NCBI GenBank assembly: GCA_003550325.1
Contig: QKWP01000521.1
Coordinates: 1-64,000 of the forward strand
Source of the DNA: Gigaspora rosea
Taxonomy: Eukaryota > Glomeromycota > Glomeromycetes > Diversisporales > Gigasporaceae
Reading direction: 5' to 3'
Length of the DNA stretch: 64,000 bases
Each line of letters begins with the position of its first letter. Positions within the stretch are counted from its first letter, which is position 1. Under the pieces are notes generated by a model, which had not been told where the DNA came from, did not search any database, and saw only the letters and a program-made list of their open reading frames with translations. Positions 23,634-33,054 of this stretch are shown here, in pieces. Position numbers and translations under genes: made by a program.

Positions 23634-24030
23634 GTCGTGACGAATCACAACTATGGGGTTTTGGTCTAAATCCACTTAGTCAGAGCACTCGCTTTGGCAC
23701 TAGTGTATCGTACCAGGCACTGCCACCTTATGCTCAAAAGGAGAGTTGGTTTATCACTAAGAACATGTATGTTTTTAATTATTTACTTAACTATGAACTT
23801 CTTTCTCTTGAAACTTTCCCTTTGGATCGTTGCGCTTTTATTATAGATTATTAATCCGGGTACTAGATTACCCGGTTACATGCATTATGCAACACTTACA
23901 AATAAGCTTTTAATTAAATTCATGCATCAACAGATCATGCTATTTATGTTACCCAGTCACAATTGGGTAACCTGTGATCATACCCAATCCTAGCAATTCA
24001 AATACAGGGGTATTGACTATCGCTATGACA
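23634..24030 (-). repeat. 5' LTR (in element orientation)
   Basis: Starts TGTCGTGACGAATCAC, ends TATCGCTATGACA, about 397 bp, with ATAAT immediately after it. Upstream LTR of the minus-strand element. Confidence 0.9.
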
Positions 24031-24337
24031 ATAATATTCAACACAAACTCTTGTTGTTGTTTAAAAGCCATAAATCTATAAATTGAATTACCAAAATTAT
24101 TTGTCCATCTATTAAGAGAAATTATAAGATCCGTAAAAGTAGGAAAAGTATTTAATTTTTCCAGAGTATGATCAGAGAACATCTTGGTTAGAAGAGGTCT
24201 TTAACTATACTTTGAGAAGGAGGATGGTAATAACAATTTAATTCATAGAGAAAGTTTCAAAAATAAGGATTTTTGACAAGGTAAAATAAATTATTTCCAT
24301 ATATCATGGCTTGAAAAAGTTTTTGGTGAAGTTTTTC

Positions 24338-24970
24338 ATAATTTTTAAAATAAAAACAAAAAGAAGTAAACTTAGATTGTGCTAAAGAGTTCTTTTTTTC
24401 TATTTTTTAATCAAAAAGTTTTTTCTTTATTGCTACTTTGTTATAAAAATTTTATTTCTATATCCTTTAAGGGTAGAGTGAATATAGATTATTTATCATA
24501 TAATTTTAGCAGTATATTAAGATTTATATAAAAAATGAAAATGTGCTACAAATAAAACTTTTTACAGTTGTTATTAATTTAGCCAAATATTTTATAATAT
24601 ATAGTACAAAATACTTTTTTATAATTGTAAAATTTAATAAATAAAGTATTTGAAAAAATTATAAAATTTAATAAATAAATTATTTGAAAAAATTATACCT
24701 ATATATTATAAAGTTTTTTGAAGTTGGCTCAAATTTTTTGTAGTTATACAAAATAAATTCATTCTAATTGGTTGAATCTATATTTTTTACAATCATAATT
24801 GGTCAATCACCTGATTTCATATAATCACAACATGATCACTATTAAAAATAATTTATGTTACTCTACTTTTAATAGTAAATTCCCATACTACTTTACATAG
24901 TGTCTTGATATGTATTTCCTTGTCCAATTCTCATTCGTATTTGTTTCAATAATTTCTTTTATTTTAAATT
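24338..24970 (-). pseudogene. hAT N-terminal region homologous to 28005-28240, interrupted by a MITE
   Basis: TTTTTAAAATAAAAACAAAA, GTGCTAAAGAG and TTTTTAATC words align with the segment at 28005-28140. CTTGTCCAATTCT and TTTGTTTCAA words near 24915 align with 28170-28215. The 398 bp between them is a MITE absent from the other copy. On the minus strand both copies read ETN-NENWTRKY-type peptides, compatible with a hAT N-terminal (BED finger) region, but this domain call is tentative. Confidence 0.6.
24471..24868. mobile_element. TTAA-flanked MITE with a paralogous empty site
   Basis: Left end GGGTAGAGTGAATATAGATT and right end (complement of AAGTAGAGTAACATAAATTA) are bracketed by TTAA at 24467-24470 and 24869-24872. 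The homologous locus near 28128 reads TTTTTTAATAGTAAATTCC with one TTAA and no insert, which fixes the insertion boundaries. Non-coding; piggyBac/Kolobok-like by target site only. Confidence 0.88.
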
Positions 24971-24972
24971 AT

Positions 24973-25395
24973 ATTTTGAAAAATTCTATTGTTACCTTGA
25001 GTAATTAAAAATTTATGTCAAATTATATAGTAAAAACCATATTTGCTCATGTATAACCTTAGTATTTTGTAATTCTTATAATGCCTAAAAACTATCTACA
25101 TACACTTTTATCTAATCTTAGTTATCAACTTGTGCAACTTATTCAACAATTGCAAGCTACATTCTTCCTATATCTATTCAGAACCCAGGTATACTGAGAA
25201 ACTTTTTTTTTGACTTCTATTATCCATTTCTAGTACCTATAGCAACAATTTTTCCAAGTTACCAAACAAAATTGTACATACCAAAACAAACTTAAAAAAA
25301 TATAACTTCTTAGTCTACTAATAAAAAACTATATTTCTATTGTCAAAAAACAAGTCATCCTATCTTTAAATATCTAGATATAAAACTTTTTAGCC
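24973..25395. other. Non-coding or unrecognised DNA upstream of a gene relic
   Basis: AT-rich with scattered codon-like stretches but no frame or motif that can be supported. Confidence 0.4.
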
Positions 25396-25803
25396 CAAAA
25401 GTGCGGTATACTGCTTACAACACTTAACTTAAAACAACTTAAAGACTTTCAAGAAATAATAAATGAAACTTTTCCAGATAGCTTCAATAATAATCAGGTT
25501 CCTAAAGTCCTAGATTTTATACTAAAAGTAATAGAGAATATAATAAAAGTCAATATCAATAAAGAAAAAAAAATCATATACCCACTTTTGTTTATTAAAA
25601 TATCCAATAAAGAGATCTGTATAGTAAACTCCAGTTTCAAAGAAAAACTAGCTAAATTCCAAGGTTTTGAATTGTATTATATTACTAAATTACAAAAAGA
25701 AGGCAATAGCAAAATTTTAGTAAACAATAATAAAGACCTAAAAGAAAATAGCATTGAATTAAAGCCTAAGATAGTCTTGAACAAAACTTACTATTTGTTT
25801 TGA
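25396..25803 (+). pseudogene. Fragment of an unrecognised protein gene
   Basis: One frame stays open for about 135 codons (CGILLTTLNLKQLKDFQEI near the start, IVNSSFKEKLAKFQGFELYY later, ending KTYYLF and a stop). The composition is ordinary soluble protein, Lys/Asn/Ile-rich, quite unlike the low-complexity shadows elsewhere. After the stop, another open piece VATRFENPEPESNGSLKII follows at about 25815-25900, so the gene seems to continue in decayed form. The only in-frame ATG is internal (25588). I do not recognise the family. It may be the N-terminal part of the same multicopy gene family whose Sel1-like part survives at 32.2-33.0 kb. Confidence 0.5.
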
Positions 25804-25899
25804 GCCTTGAAGTAGCTACCAGATTTGAAAACCCTGAACCTGAAAGTAATGGTTCTCTAAAAATTATTAATAGAGAAAATGACTTAGGTCATACCTAAG

Positions 25900-26837
25900 A
25901 AATAAGCAAACTTGAATACTATTATCAAAATAAAACAAAGATAAAAGGACAATTATGAAGCATTCATCTATTAGAATAAATCAGCAGATAGGAAAGATGC
26001 ACTGAAATGAGAATCAGAGTCAAGGATGAATATAAAAAATTTAAAGTTTATGAATAGTCTGGTAATACAGTTTGAGAAGCAAAAATTAAAGTCAAAAAGA
26101 TGAAAAAATTGATGCCACCAAGGGTAACAAAATTATAGATAAAATCAAGTTGTTGAACAAACTGCTAAGATGGATCACATGAATTAAACTTTTGAATTTA
26201 GTCTTAAAAAATAATATCAACATTGGAAAAGAAACTCTATAGAATTATCAAAAGATTGTTAAAATAGATAGCAAAAGAAAGTTGAAAAAATTAGAGAAAG
26301 TGAACCCAGAAGAGAAAATTATAGATAGCAAAGCTCTAGATGAAAATGATTGCAAGACATTATTTGAGAATAATAATAGGAGAAATGAAGAGAATAATAA
26401 TGATAAATTCAAATTACCTTTGGAAGAAGATACTTTGAATTGTGTCTGTAAAGAATAGATGAGAAAAATTAACAATTTCAAAAAGTTATAGTGAAATAAA
26501 TGTACCTACAAAAATAAAACTTATCAAAGGAATAGTTAATGCTAAAGACTGTTTTCACAACAGAATAGAAGTTAAAATAGATAAGAATAAGAAATCCAGT
26601 TGTTGTCACAAGTCTGTTAAATTAGATTACATGACTAGAGTATTTATAGTTAGTAATTGTTATCTTAACAGAAGATATTTTAATAGAAAATGCAATCTTG
26701 AATCCTGTTTCTAGAATAATATGAGCATAGGTAAAAGTCTTGTAAAATCTTGCCAAAAGTAGAGTAAAAAGTAGAATATATTTTGAGGCAAATTTGAGAA
26801 TATAAAACTAGAACAAAAAAGAACCCCCCAATCATAT
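25900..26837 (+). pseudogene. Decayed coding-like sequence, Lys/Glu-rich with Cys cluster
   Basis: Short open pieces in changing frames: LEYYYQNKTK (25913), MRIRVKDEYKKFKVYE (26008), KLEKVNPEEKIIDSKALDEN (26288) and KDCFHNRIEVKIDKNKKSSC (26548), then LDYMTRVFIVSNCYLNR (26620). Many stops and shifts separate them. The first piece resembles Sel1-like repeat wording (EYYYQ) known from Glomeromycotina proteins. Function cannot be assigned. Confidence 0.4.
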
Positions 26838-27171
26838 GGGATGTCCCCAATTAAAACAGCCCATATTTACATATATTTTATTTTGAGATAGTTTAATCAC
26901 TTGTTTTGATTTTCGGACTGATCTGGGATTAATCAAATTTCACGATGTTGATTGGTTAAAGTTGGCAGGTGACTATCAGATAATCTCGTGATGTATTGGC
27001 TCTACACAGCCTCATGTAATTTTCTTTTTAAATTATCTTGATTTTTTATTATAACAATCGACTTTCATTTATAATTAAAAAAAGTCAATTATGTCAAAAT
27101 TTATATGAATCTAACGAAAACTCATTTTTCAAAAAAATGTAAATATGGGCTGTTTTAATTGGGGACACCCC
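26838..27171. mobile_element. 334-bp MITE with 34-bp terminal repeats
   Basis: The left end GGGATGTCCCCAATTAAAAC, continuing AGCCCATATTTACAT, is repeated inverted at the right end with one change near the terminus. ATAT flanks both sides (26834-26837 and 27172-27175). No coding capacity. The superfamily cannot be set from this copy alone. Confidence 0.88.
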
Positions 27172-27179
27172 ATATACCT

Positions 27180-27505
27180 TAGAAATAAACAAAAAAATAA
27201 ATTAGAAAAACCAGGTCAAAATTAGAGAACAACAAAAAGAATCACCACATACTTATTATTATAGAATAGAACTAGGGTCTTTGGTCCTAGAGAAGATTTT
27301 GATTTGCTTTCAAACTAAAATAATCTATAGTAAAAAGTTGGAAGTTAGGTGGAAAAGTATGTTACAAATCACAATTTGTGACATTAGAAATTTTGATTTT
27401 TTTATCAAAGAAACCTGTTTGTGTAGCAATTTCTATCTGTTTAACCGGGTTCGTATTATATTGCCAACAATTACTCTAGCAATATAACATTTAACTGACA
27501 AATAC
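27180..27505 (+). other. Decayed coding-like stretch of unknown origin
   Basis: Contains a 68-codon open frame (27281-27487; MVLEKILICFQTKIIYSKKL at its start) with no recognised motif. It may be the tail of the relic that precedes the MITE, but this is not demonstrable. Confidence 0.3.
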
Positions 27506-27704
27506 TTACTGACAAGTTCATTTTACTAACAGTTACTTCACCAAAGTTCATTTCATTAACAAGTTAATTTTTTAAAAAGCACACTAACTTTGGCACTAAT
27601 TCTACCTAATTTTACTCTGACTCTAATGACAATAACCAGAATTACTTTGTTAATGAAATGAGCTTCGGTAAAATAAACTGTTAGTAAAATGAACTTGTCA
27701 GTAA
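27506..27704. mobile_element. Short foldback element, about 199 bp
   Basis: TTACTGACAAGTTCATTTTA, then CTAACAGTT and CATTTCATTAACAA on the left, recur inverted at the right end (TTGTTAATGAAATGAGCTTC, TGAACTTGTCAGTAA). The unpaired middle is about 80 bp. Non-coding. Confidence 0.8.
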
Positions 27705-28004
27705 ATAATTGTTAATAAAATATTTTATTGGTGAAGTAATTGTTGTTTAATTGGTTGCCACTCGTTTAACTTAGCATTATAGCATGCTCAATGTACTATC
27801 ATGTCAAACATGCAAAGCCTGGGAAATATTATGGCTTTGAGATAACTTGTTCAATGTAATGGGCTTAAAATTAATATTTTCATAGTATATTAGATGGCAA
27901 ATTGCATGATTAACATGCTAACTCATTAAATGTTTAGTATTATAAACCTAAATGTATATAAGCACCCATATTTTTGAGTTTAATAAAGCAGAATCTTCTC
28001 TTCA
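27705..28004. other. Non-coding spacer
   Basis: AT-rich. A TATATAAGCACC motif at about 27955 looks TATA-like but no gene start follows. Confidence 0.4.
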
Positions 28005-28240
28005 ATTTTTAAAATAAAAACAAAATAAGTAAGCTTAAGTTGTGCTAAAGAGCCCTTTTTCTTATTTTTTAATCGAAAAGTCTTTTCTCTATAGTTAGTT
28101 TGTTATAAAGATTTGTTTCTATTTTTTTTAATAGTAAATTCCTATATTACTTTCTGTAGTATCTTAATACATATTTTCTTGTCCAATTCTTATTCATATC
28201 TGTTTCAACAATTTTTTTTATTGTCATAAATTCCTTTAAA
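28005..28240 (-). pseudogene. Second hAT N-terminal fragment (empty-site copy)
   Basis: Aligns by eye with 24338-24970 without the 398-bp MITE. Minus-strand reading gives ETDMNKNWTRKYVLRYY, matching the equivalent piece in the first copy. No downstream transposase domains follow, so it is a truncated copy. Confidence 0.6.
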
Positions 28241-28660
28241 ACCTAAGCTATATAATTTCTTGTAACTATTAAAGTTAAATCAGTTAAAAAATTCCTCTTT
28301 TCCAAATAATAGTTACAATATGTACTGTAATATACGTACTATATGTACTATATGCTAAAAAAATTTGGTCATCATATTAATGGCACATCATTAGCCTGAA
28401 CCCTGTACTGGCTAACATGGCTTTGATCTTGACTATAAGCTTGGAATCACTACTTAGCCATCTTTTCTATCTATTAACTGCATATCAACTTGAATAAATC
28501 AACCAAATACTGAGTGTCATGATATCAAGTATTGACATATATATAAATATACATAATTTTTTTTTTTGCAGTAAATTATACAATATAGCAATTGCTAGTT
28601 TTGAACGAATTTTGCATTAAATTAGATAGAAATTACAACTATTAATTCAAATACTACATG
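28241..28660. other. Spacer holding a partial GATGTGCCA-family MITE
   Basis: At about 28318-28388 the words ATATGTACTGTAATATACGT and ATATGCTAAAAAAATTTGG, ending TAATGGCACATCATTA, match the ends of the elements at 44083 and 45402. The left end is missing here. The rest is featureless. Confidence 0.55.
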
Positions 28661-28663
28661 TTA

Positions 28664-30612
28664 GGGAGCTTCGAGAAATCAGCTAATTTCTGGGTGGGTG
28701 GGTGGGTCAGCTGAAGTATCAGGTGTATTTCCAGTCAAAATTTCATAATTCTGGCCAAAGTTGCAAAATTATTTTTGACCAAAATTAAATATTTATTTAT
28801 AATATTTAATAATTAATAACCTTTGATTTACTGGACCAAATTTGATGATTCAACTACTAAAATGATCCTCTCAATGAGAGGATTCTAGTGAATCCAAAAT
28901 TCCTGTAATCGGAATAGATTTGTGTTACTATAAAAGTTCTATAATTTATTAAATAATTATAATCTATTTATAGTAATACAAATTTATTTCAAAGGGTGTG
29001 GTGACTTAAAGAAGTTGGTAAGTTGTCACCCCCAAGTAGCAGGTCTAGGGTTCAAATCCCACTGACGACGCTTTGAAAAAATAGACCTGTGTTCCGGTAA
29101 CTGTTTCCTGTCGATCGGTTGGATACATTACCTGTAGTCCTTGGTTACTATCACGAATGGGAGCTTTTGGGCGAAGTTGTGTCCCGTGACACAGACAAAT
29201 CCAAGGAACCAGAAAACAGAAACCCATTTGGCAAGACCCGAGTAAGGAGGTAGCAAAGATCTTCGACAGTGCTACCGAAACCGGAATATTGGACCGGAGC
29301 TGAAGTACCAGACGTTGTCCTTGGGGACAAGGTTTACCAACCTGGCTGCCAGAGTCGCACCGAAAGAAAAGGACCCATGTTGAGGAATTGGGAACCAAGG
29401 GGAGAAAAACCATAATGGCACCTAATACCGGGTAGATTAACCCTTCTGGGCCAACTGGATTGGAAGTCTGGGAAATCGGGAAAGACCGGTAGGAAAGTAA
29501 TGGTGGGTACCGGGGTTGGAGCGAACCTTATAAGGGCAGAAGTAGGTAATGGTAGCAGTTGGGTATCCCCTGACTGCAAGTTGTTCGCCTCGGTGAATGC
29601 GTAAGTTACCGAAGTGTAGGTATTACCTGGGTGGAACAGGGACTGCTCTACCAAGTTTTCCACTGAGGATACAGAATTAAAATGGGTCCTAAGGACGACA
29701 AATAAGCATCCGGACCTGGCTAACTGACTGCTTATGTAACGGGCCTGTTCTGGTGATACAGGATGGGTTGGCAGGAGAAGCAGAGATCAGAGGGTTTAAA
29801 TAAGCAATCCCCTAGTCGGGTTGCAGGTATGGTAGCTAGTGTGGAACCCGCGGGGTAACCTTTGGGCGGACTACTTAAATTAGATGACCAAAAGTTGTAC
29901 GTGTGGCTAGTTGTATCCTTGTCAATATAACAAATGCAGGTGGCTCTTAGTGGAACACTGATCCAAATATCCTGAATAAAAAATTCCTCAGTTCCAAGGC
30001 GGACACTTTAAAAAAAAAATAAAATAAATTTATTCGATCATAGGATCCTGTGATTGGATTTTAATGATTTTTAGCTTTCTAGAATCCTCTCATCGAGAGG
30101 ATCATTTTGGTAGCAAAATTATCGAAATTGGCCAAGTAGATAGAAGTTATTAACTATTAAAAATTAATTTTCAATTGTTAATAACTTATGATCTACTAAG
30201 CAAATTTTGATGATTTTACTACCAAAATGATCCTTTTGATAAGAGGATTCTAGCAAGCCCAAAATCGTTAAAATCTAATCACAGGATCCTAAGATCAAAA
30301 TAAATTTGTATTAAGGTTATAATTATTTTAAATTATATAGAACTTTTATAGTAAACCAAATCTATTCTGGTCACAGAATCCTGTGATTGGATTTTACCAA
30401 TTTTGGGCTCGCTAGAATCCTCTCATTGAGAGGATCATTTTGGTAGTTCAATCATAAAATTTGGTCCAGTAGATCAAAAGTTATTTACGATTAAATGTTA
30501 TATTTAACTTTTTAATAATCATAAAATCTGATTGGCTAATTGAGGTATCAGGTGTGGGTGGATAGAGGTAGGCTTATAGTAAACAAAAATTAGCTAATTT
30601 CTGGAAGCTCCC
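28664..30612. mobile_element. TTA-flanked TIR element, PIF/Harbinger-like by target site
   Basis: The left end GGGAGCTTCGAGAAATCAGC and right end (complement of GGGAGCTTCCAGAAATTAGC) are flanked by TTA (28661-28663 and 30613-30615). The internal word CAATGAGAGGATCATTTTGG and its inverse recur four times (about 28860, 30085, 30230, 30425), so the body is itself built of inverted subrepeats. No transposase is visible. About half its length (28989-30025) is an inserted retroposon. Confidence 0.8.
28989..30025 (+). mobile_element. GC-rich retroposon with tRNA-like head and A-rich tail (long SINE-like)
   Basis: AAATTTATT at 28980-28988 and again at 30026-30034 is a target duplication. The insert ends in an A-rich tail (30010-30025), as made by LINE machinery. 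The head carries an exact B box GGTTCAAATCC (29049-29059) within a T-arm-like GGGTTCAAATCCC and an A-box-like TGACTTAA...GTTGG about 45 bp upstream, which suggests RNA polymerase III transcription. At about 1037 bp it is several times longer than usual SINEs. It is roughly half G+C in a region near a quarter. Minus-strand open frames of 122 and 109 codons are by-products of this composition. It could instead be a chimeric retrocopy of an unknown RNA. Confidence 0.8.
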
Positions 30613-30615
30613 TTA

Positions 30616-31247
30616 TCACAAAAACTAACAAGTCCCCTTTTAATTGACCGTGCCCCATATAAATTGTAAATCAAAATTATCTGATTTAAGGATAGGGTAA
30701 GGCTTAGCTTTGAAGTTAAAAGTAGTGATATAAAACAAAATTGAATTAATCAATTAGTTGTAAAGTTGACAACAAATCAATTTGAATTTTATTGATTTAT
30801 CGACTAGACAATTGGTCAATTAATCAACCAATCATATAAAAATATCAATCTGCTATTTCAGTAGAACTTTGCATATATTTTTACCAAGTTTTATATTATT
30901 TATTCAACTAATCAATTAGTTTGCCAATCGATTAGTTGGTTAATCGATTAGTCAACTAAACAATTAATTAATTAGTTGATTAATCGATTGTCAACTAGAT
31001 GAATAAAATTGATTAATTGATTAGTTGGATAAGATAATCTATCAACTAATCAATTAAAAAATTTTTATCGATTTGTATTACTATAAAAAAGTTTATAGTT
31101 TGTACTAAAATTTGACAAGAAATATTTTTAAGATATTAATATATCCTGTTTTATATACTAGTGTACAAAAAAAATTTTTAAATTAGATTTGGTAATATTT
31201 TTGACTTTTACTAAAATGTACTTATGGTATTTTACCAACTATTGTAA
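30616..31247. repeat. AATCGATTAGTTGATTAAT word cluster in spacer DNA
   Basis: From about 30740 to 31060 variants of AACTAATCGATTAGTTG and ATTAATTAGTTGATTAATCG recur on both strands, giving many small palindromes. No gene is visible. Confidence 0.65.
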
Positions 31248-31342
31248 CAAAATATTTTTATTTATTTTTTTATATTAGTTTTATATTGTAAATATTTTTA
31301 TATCATGTAAACAAATAATATAATAAGGCTTGGTAGCTTAAT
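31248..31342 (+). repeat. Direct repeat, copy 1 of about 92 bp
   Basis: Reads ATATTAGTTTTATATTGTAA, ATCATGTAAACAAATAA and AGGCTTGGTAGCTTAA. It recurs at 33055-33144 with few changes. It may be the 3' flank of a duplicated gene family or the remnant of a longer duplication. Confidence 0.8.
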
Positions 31343-31344
31343 TT

Positions 31345-31622
31345 ATCTTCAATATTTGAATCAAATATTTGATCAAATTCAAATTCAAATTTGACTATAT
31401 TTGATTTGATCAAATTCAAATCTGGCCAAATTTGATTTGATTTGACAAATATTTGATTTGATTTGACAAATATTTGATTTGATTTGAAAATTACTATTAA
31501 AAATTCAAATTCAAATCAAATTCAAATCCAAATATTTGAATTAAATCAAATTCAAATCAGAGTCAATTTGATTTGATCAAATTCAAATTGACCCAATATT
31601 TGATTTGATTTGAATTTGAGGA
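31345..31622. repeat. Low-complexity foldback of TTTGATTTGA / TCAAATCAAA
   Basis: The left half is mainly ATTTGATTTGA and the right half mainly TCAAATTCAAAT. They pair around the centre AAAATTACTATTAAAAA at 31486, the same centre as the small foldback element at 762-939. Non-coding. Confidence 0.75.
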
Positions 31623-32022
31623 ACCCTACCCAGAAGCATTGGAAAAAAATGATGACACTAATTTAATAACCAAAAAGGGAGTAGCATTAGGAATAAGGAA
31701 GAAAGAAACAAACAAGAAAGGGTTATTCACTACCAGAAATCTGCTAAAGCTGCAGAGACTAGTTACGTAGTTGAAATGATTAAACACAGATTCGAAAATA
31801 ACATGGAAATTAAAAAGGAAATATCAAGAGTTGGTTGAAGTGGATAATTGTAATGAAATGAAATTGGATCGGAAAGAAGAGGTCAGAGATAAAGATAATC
31901 TAAAAAAAAGTGAATGTAAGACATTAGTTAAAAGTGATGACAATAAAAATAAATACAAGATAAAAGCACCTCAAGAAGGAGAAGCCTTACGAGTGTCTGA
32001 AATTGGGTTGCAGAGTCTGTGA
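31623..32022 (+). pseudogene. Lys/Glu-rich coding-like relic
   Basis: A 63-codon open frame (31831-32022) reads LDRKEEVRDKDNLKKSECKT and ends EALRVSEIGLQSL. Upstream pieces in the same direction are broken. The charged composition resembles the relic at 26.2-26.45 kb. Both may be linkers of the same multicopy Glomeromycotina family. There is no recognised domain in this piece. Confidence 0.45.
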
Positions 32023-32219
32023 ACTACAACAAATTTTAAATTTTCGCAACCAAAATCTGATGTGCATATGCAAATTTCGCACATAAATTTGCAAAATTTA
32101 CTTATAAATTCTAATTAAATGCTTATATGCGCAACTAAATTTTTATAAATTCTTATAATCCACAACTAATTTTTTTTATTTAGTCGCAGCCAGCAACTAA
32201 TTTAAAAATTGAATTTCAA

Positions 32220-33010
32220 ACACTAAGCCTTATGCCATGCTTGTGTAAAATGGAATAAAAGAGTTGACGAATTTTGGATGACTATCAGCAAGGCAAAAAC
32301 ATTGATCTGAACAAAGCCTGCTAAAGAACCCCTTAGTGTTAAAGAATATTATCGAAGCAGAATTGTAAATAAAAATAAAACTTTCGATTATGACCAGAAA
32401 GCAGTAGATATAGGAAATGTTACTGGAATGTACAGCATTAGATATTGTTATCAAGATGAATTTGAAAATAAAAAAGATGAGTCTAAAGTATTCGAGTATT
32501 ATAAAAAATCGGTTGATGCAAATCCTATGAAAAACAAATACTTTAAAGCAGAAGACTTTGAAAGCCCAAAGGATAATTAGCAGCAGGACATAGACATTCA
32601 CTCCATTGGTATAAAACCAAAAGTTAAAAACAATAGTATATAGATCAAAGGTCCAATTAAAGAGTTAGTAGTAAGAATCAAAAAGGATAATAATAATGAA
32701 AGAAAAAGGAAAAATAATAATGAAATCGAAAAGCATAAAATGGGTAACAAAGAAAGAAAGGATGTTAGTAATGCTGGAAAATACTATGTAAGTCAATGGC
32801 TCCGATACTTACCAACCAGCTGATCTCCCGTTAGAATTTTTGACCCTGGTGGATATACTCATCTTAACCCCTACTGCCATCCTAAAGAAACATTATTGAA
32901 ATACAAGGTGCCCCTATATGATCTTTCTGCGAAAGTTCTTTCTACCTTAATGATTTTGTGAGCAAAACTCAAACTTTAAGCCCCAAAAGAATTTAGCAAA
33001 ATATTAATAA
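32220..33010 (+). pseudogene. Relic of a Sel1-like repeat protein gene
   Basis: Reading the plus strand gives VDIGNVTGMYSIRYCYQDEF near 32407 followed by SKVFEYYKKSVDANPM near 32484. This is the Sel1-like repeat pattern (A-x2-G-x2-x2-Y-x-L-G-x-CY-x-G... A-x-x-Y-x-x-A). Such repeats form alpha solenoids that scaffold signalling complexes and are abundant in Glomeromycotina. Later pieces (KELVVRIKKDNNNERKRKN, then WLRYLPTS and DPGGYTHLNPYCHP) continue to about 33010. Stops and shifts interrupt the frame, so it is a pseudogene fragment. The 31831-32022 piece upstream may be part of the same gene. Confidence 0.65.
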
Positions 33011-33054
33011 TGATCATTTAGCAAAAGCTCAATGACAAGAGAAGGCAGATGTGA

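Larger units (their letters stand above)
21465..24030 (-). mobile_element. Gag-only (TR-GAG type) LTR retrotransposon
   Basis: Two direct repeats of about 397 bp (21465-21861 and 23634-24030) begin TGTCGTGAC and end in ACA. They are flanked by a 5-bp duplication ATAAT on both sides. The 1.77-kb interior encodes one long frame with a zinc knuckle and no protease, reverse transcriptase or integrase, so it must have depended on another element. The LTRs differ at about 8-9 percent by rough count, nearly all transitions, so the insertion is old. It lies inside the hAT transposase. Overall it looks structurally whole as a non-autonomous fossil. Confidence 0.9.
20097..24330 (-). pseudogene. hAT transposase, decayed and split by an LTR retrotransposon
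   Basis: The C-terminal half is open at 20332-20967 (VLKPVVNAIGRLESSDSMLA, DVFKEL) and 20097-20282 (ERLFSMLGLVKSKIRNQL, the hAT dimerisation region). The conserved block VIVCITDNTANMNK lies near 21330-21370. N-terminal parts lie beyond the insertion at 24031-24330: a VKNPYF-like block, and LIISLNRWTNNFGNSIYRFM at about 24060-24120, where hAT families usually have SLDGWT. N in place of that aspartate suggests loss of the first catalytic residue. Frames shift and stops occur, so the gene is dead. A gag-only LTR element interrupts it at 21465-24030. Homology to a second fragment at 28005-28240 suggests the reading extends upstream to about 24970. Confidence 0.85.

Noticed and set aside
29000-29075. 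Functional tRNA gene
   Set aside because: The T-arm is good but no acceptor or anticodon stem pairs properly; it is better explained as the head of a retroposon.
29045-29663. Two minus-strand frames of 122 and 109 codons
   Set aside because: They overlap in different frames within the GC-rich retroposon, where stops are rare by composition; no motif.
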